Part shown: positions 6,148 to 8,354 of the stretch, piece by piece
Numbering within the stretch: position 1 is the stretch's first letter
How the letters are laid out: the number at the start of each line of letters is the position of its first letter
Source of the DNA: DASWYB01 sp036405195
GTDB lineage: Bacteria > Patescibacteriota > UBA1384 > 2-12-FULL-50-11 > DASWYB01
Direction of reading: 5' to 3'
Length of the DNA: 8,354 nucleotides
Assembly: GCA_036405195.1 (NCBI GenBank)
Contig: DASWYB010000013.1
Location: forward strand, 1 to 8,354
The notes under the pieces: generated by a model
What the model was told of the DNA's origin: nothing
Seen by the model: only the letters and a program-made list of their open reading frames with translations
The model's database searches: none
Program-made: the position numbers and the translations under genes

Positions 6148-7521
6148 TTAGGCTTGTGTGCCTAGTCGTCGCACTCCCTGTATGAGAGTTGCTAAAAGAA
6201 ATGTGAGTGGGACTAAAATGAGTGGGTAAAAAAGACTATTAACAAATTGGCTATGGATAAGGAGGGCGGGTAATATCCCGAGAATAGCCAATCCGAGACT
6301 CTGCCAAAAAGGATCTTTTGTATGACGATACAGGATAACGGCTTCATATAAGAAACTGCCAAAGAGGAATGTAAAAAATGCTAACCCTATTACGCCCATT
6401 GTGGCGAGGATGAGAAGTGCGCTCGAATCACTGCCCTGTGATGATCGTCCAAGTAGATTGTTTTTTAGTCCGTACTTAACCTGTGCTGGCCCATACGCAT
6501 TGTATCCCACCCCAATCCAAGGGCTGGAGCGGATAATAACGAATGTTTCTTGCCACGATTCGATTCGGTCAACGGCTGTTTCATCTACGGTAATAGCACC
6601 AATGATTCGCTCTTTCACCCGAGGGATACTCAAACTGACGACGGTGAGGGCTATCCCCATAATAAGGACAAGTTTCCAGGAACGGATTGTGAGTATGATC
6701 CCTAGGCTAATAAGAAGGGCGAGATAGCTACTGCGAGAATAGGTGAGTAATATTGCCGCTGCGATGAAAAGAAGTAATGCCACAATTGTCAGTTGGGCTT
6801 TCGGGAAAAAGAAAAAACGCGAAAGCAGGAGAGAAAAAATAATCACTAAAAACATCCCAAAGAAATTTGGATCAAAGTAGGTAGAAAGCATACGGCCTTG
6901 ATGAGGATCCCAACCATAACGAGCCATAAACCTAAAATCTGGAAGAAAAGTAATTTGAGCAAATCCTAGTAGGACTAAAATGATTCCAGTGACGATAAGC
7001 CAATTGAGTAACTGGGCAAGGTTTGCTTTTTGAGGGTAGAAGCTGGCTGTCACGATAATCGCTCCTATCATAAGGGTAAAGCGAATGGCATAAAAGAGCG
7101 CAATTATAATTTCGGTGCCAGCGAGATCACGACTACCAAAGAGGAGGGAGATGAACATCCATCCTACTACCCCGATAAGGGCAACGACCGAGAGGGTCCG
7201 TGGGGGAGATTTTTTGGTTAGGAGCATATGTATGACACCAATGGTTACGTAGGCACCGGTAGCAATGTCAGTTAAAAGGAGTGCACCTGAGGACCCGCTT
7301 GAGATACTCAGTCGAACCAGTTGGCCAATAATTAAACTCACCATAATAATAAGAGGAAAGAGGCGAATTGAACGGAACGCTGCGAATAACCCGAGCAAAA
7401 CAATGCCTCCTGCAGCGGCTGCAAATGCAATACGAGGGTCCTGAGGGACGAACAAAAAAAGAAGAGCTCCTAAAGCGCAGGCCGCTACCACCGGAAGAGA
7501 GAATCGCTGGAAAGATGTCAT
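6148..7521 (-). CDS. O-antigen ligase/polymerase family membrane protein
   Basis: Predicted multi-spanning membrane protein of the Wzy/WaaL (O-antigen ligase, Wzy_C) superfamily, which joins lipid-linked glycans to each other or to an acceptor on the outer face of the membrane. The 457 residues are hydrophobic throughout, with roughly a dozen predicted spans, which is normal. Family landmarks are GRMLSTYFDPNFFGMFL (209-225), with the DPN motif at 217-219, and LTYSRSSYLAL (259-269). The large outer loop contains DRIESWQ (318-324) with Arg319, and PWIGVGYNAY (334-343). DSSALLILATMGVIGL (365-380) then enters the late helices. Ligases and polymerases cannot be told apart by sequence alone, so the acceptor is unknown. 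It starts head-to-head with another ligase-like gene and precedes the GT-C-like gene by 40 bases. The ATG lacks a Shine-Dalgarno but lies nine bases after a perfect TATAAT. Confidence 0.88.
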   Translation of the reverse strand: MTSFQRFSLPVVAACALGALLFLFVPQDPRIAFAAAAGGIVLLGLFAAFRSIRLFPLIIMVSLIIGQLVRLSISSGSSGALLLTDIATGAYVTIGVIHMLLTKKSPPRTLSVVALIGVVGWMFISLLFGSRDLAGTEIIIALFYAIRFTLMIGAIIVTASFYPQKANLAQLLNWLIVTGIILVLLGFAQITFLPDFRFMARYGWDPHQGRMLSTYFDPNFFGMFLVIIFSLLLSRFFFFPKAQLTIVALLLFIAAAILLTYSRSSYLALLISLGIILTIRSWKLVLIMGIALTVVSLSIPRVKERIIGAITVDETAVDRIESWQETFVIIRSSPWIGVGYNAYGPAQVKYGLKNNLLGRSSQGSDSSALLILATMGVIGLAFFTFLFGSFLYEAVILYRHTKDPFWQSLGLAILGILPALLIHSQFVNSLFYPLILVPLTFLLATLIQGVRRLGTQA

Positions 7522-7530
7522 ATGCTGACT

Positions 7531-7560
7531 ATTATAGCTGTTTTTTCCCCGCTATGCTAA
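7531..7560 (-). promoter_or_regulatory. Putative promoter of the ligase/polymerase gene
   Basis: A perfect TATAAT on the minus strand (7536-7531) sits nine bases before the ATG at 7521. An imperfect -35, TTAGCA (7560-7555, 4/6), lies 18 bases further up. A start seven bases after the -10 would leave a leader of about three bases, too short for a Shine-Dalgarno, and none is seen. This is the best promoter match in the window. Confidence 0.55.
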
Positions 7561-7586
7561 AGTTGACAGGAAGCGACTCTAGGAGG

Positions 7587-7608
7587 GCTCCGTCATCCAG
7601 TTGAGCTA
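7587..7608 (-). other. tRNA D-arm-like fragment, not a complete tRNA
   Basis: Read on the minus strand, 7608-7587 resembles the start of many tRNAs: TA, then a GCTC stem, a loop containing CTGGAT, and a closing GAGC, giving four D-stem pairs and the conserved loop GG. Seven bases suitable as a 5' acceptor strand precede it. The following sequence has no anticodon stem and no GGTTCGAATCC-like T-arm, so no functional tRNA can be drawn. It is either a decayed remnant or a chance likeness. Confidence 0.25.
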
Positions 7609-7653
7609 GTAGGCGAAACTGGGTACCAACAGGACCTAGAAGCGCTCTCTCTT

Positions 7654-7659
7654 TATAAA
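7654..7659 (+). promoter_or_regulatory. Putative -10 element of the right-edge gene
   Basis: TATAAA (5/6 match) lies nine bases before the ATG at 7669, the same distance as TATAAT before the divergent gene. No recognisable -35 is found 16-18 bases upstream, and no Shine-Dalgarno precedes the ATG. A leaderless or nearly leaderless transcript is the simplest reading. Confidence 0.4.
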
Positions 7660-7668
7660 CCCTTTACT

Positions 7669-8354
7669 ATGTCTATCCGTACTCATCTCATAACGCTTCA
7701 AAAATGGTGGCTTTTCGCCCTTCTCTTTCTCATTCCTTTGTCCTTGCAATACCTCATAAAAACGCCGGTTGCTATTAGTACCTTGAATATTTTATCCTTA
7801 GGATTTATCTTTCTGGGGGTGCTAAATGCCCTTACGGGTGGTGTACCGATTCGTCCTGTTCAGCATCGCTCGTATGTATGGGTTATCCTTTTGCTTCTTG
7901 GGGCCTTGGCGTATGCTCTCCTCTTTACCCATCCTCTACGCAACGCAGTAGGACTGTGGACGAGCCGACTGTCTCAACCTTTATTGGTGGGATATTTTGC
8001 CTATCAACTACTCGCTAACCGGGTTATTACTCTCTCTGAACCGATTCGTGCTCTGTTCTACTCGCTGGTGCCTCTCCTTATTTTAGGGGGGATGCAGCTG
8101 ACCGGGTTTTTACCGTATGCCGATACCGACCGAGTTACTGCTTCCTACTTTTTTCCTAATACATTTGCTCGTTATGTTGGGATTGTGCTGCTTATTTCGC
8201 TTCCTTGGATTCTTTTCTCAATCCGCCAGTATAAGCGCCTTCATTTAGGGCTTTGGATTCTTGGCGTACTCTTGCTTTTGAGTTCGAAGTCGTATGGGGG
8301 GACCGTGGCGTTCTTCGGTGGGCTCACCGCTCTCTTGTTTGCTCTTCCAAATCC
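7669..8354 (+). CDS. O-antigen ligase-like membrane protein, 3' end outside window
   Basis: The frame is open from the ATG at 7669 to the window edge, giving 228 residues with no stop, so the gene is incomplete here. The N-terminus is short and positively charged (MSIRTH), followed by hydrophobic segments at about 13-30, 35-53, 69-87, 103-117, 129-145, 167-185 and 193-205. RVTASYFFPNTFARYV (155-170) matches the R...F..PN..A.Y box of the O-antigen ligase family. SSKSYGGTVAFFGG (205-218) takes the place of the T-x-SR-s box in the next helix. The catalytic outer loop would lie beyond the edge. It is therefore probably a second ligase/polymerase, from a different subfamily than its divergent neighbour: the two share only the general boxes. 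The start is chosen because a TATAAA lies nine bases upstream and the first hydrophobic segment follows soon after. Confidence 0.7.
   Translation, partial: MSIRTHLITLQKWWLFALLFLIPLSLQYLIKTPVAISTLNILSLGFIFLGVLNALTGGVPIRPVQHRSYVWVILLLLGALAYALLFTHPLRNAVGLWTSRLSQPLLVGYFAYQLLANRVITLSEPIRALFYSLVPLLILGGMQLTGFLPYADTDRVTASYFFPNTFARYVGIVLLISLPWILFSIRQYKRLHLGLWILGVLLLLSSKSYGGTVAFFGGLTALLFALPN

Noticed and set aside
6401..7604. Plus-strand open frames opposite the ligase/polymerase gene
   Set aside because: They are antisense to a gene with clear family motifs, have no Shine-Dalgarno, and have arginine/serine-rich compositions typical of antisense frames.
7569..7636. Plus-strand TTGACA at 7563-7568 as a -35 for the right-edge gene
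   Set aside because: The perfect -35 hexamer has no -10-like partner 15-19 bases downstream, and the gene starts about 100 bases away.
1..8354. Search for CRISPR arrays, insertion sequences, long repeats or prophage genes
   Set aside because: No regularly spaced repeats, transposase, integrase or terminal inverted repeats were seen; almost the whole window is occupied by sugar and glycan genes.

Overview
This window carries a nucleotide-sugar and surface-polysaccharide region from a bacterium. It holds seven complete genes and one gene cut by the right edge. The organism cannot be fixed from this sequence. A small bacterium of the candidate phyla radiation (Patescibacteria) is a reasonable inference. 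The grounds are tight packing, a compact RmlA, an RmlC-like cupin of the divergent HxH type, and start codons placed directly after -10-like hexamers. The standard genetic code fits: none of the reading frames needs an in-frame TGA, and TGA serves as the stop of rmlA.

Left part (1-4590): a UDP-glucose 6-dehydrogenase gene on the minus strand is divergent from a four-gene plus-strand operon in the order rmlA, rmlC-like, rmlB, rmlD. The operon genes overlap by 4 bases or are separated by 10 bases, and each of rmlA, rmlB and rmlD has a clear Shine-Dalgarno sequence. The operon should convert glucose-1-phosphate and dTTP to dTDP-L-rhamnose or a closely related dTDP-6-deoxyhexose. The dehydrogenase should supply UDP-glucuronate. 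The 102-base gap between them holds both putative promoters.

Right part (4557-8354): two minus-strand membrane-protein genes follow, an O-antigen ligase/polymerase-like protein (7521-6148) and downstream of it a 516-residue GT-C-like membrane protein (6107-4557). The latter overlaps the end of rmlD by 34 bases in convergent orientation. A second, different O-antigen-ligase-like gene starts head-to-head at 7669 and runs off the window. The 147-base gap between the two ligase-like genes holds their putative promoters and a tRNA D-arm-like fragment.

Taken together, the cytosolic enzymes would make activated sugars, and the membrane proteins would transfer, polymerise or ligate lipid-linked glycans at the outer face of the membrane. 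I see no mobile element, CRISPR array, complete RNA gene or phage gene. The pathway itself is familiar. The less ordinary points are the apparently leaderless promoters, the non-canonical RmlC active-site region, the overlapping convergent gene ends with alternative hairpins, and the unnamed GT-C-like protein.
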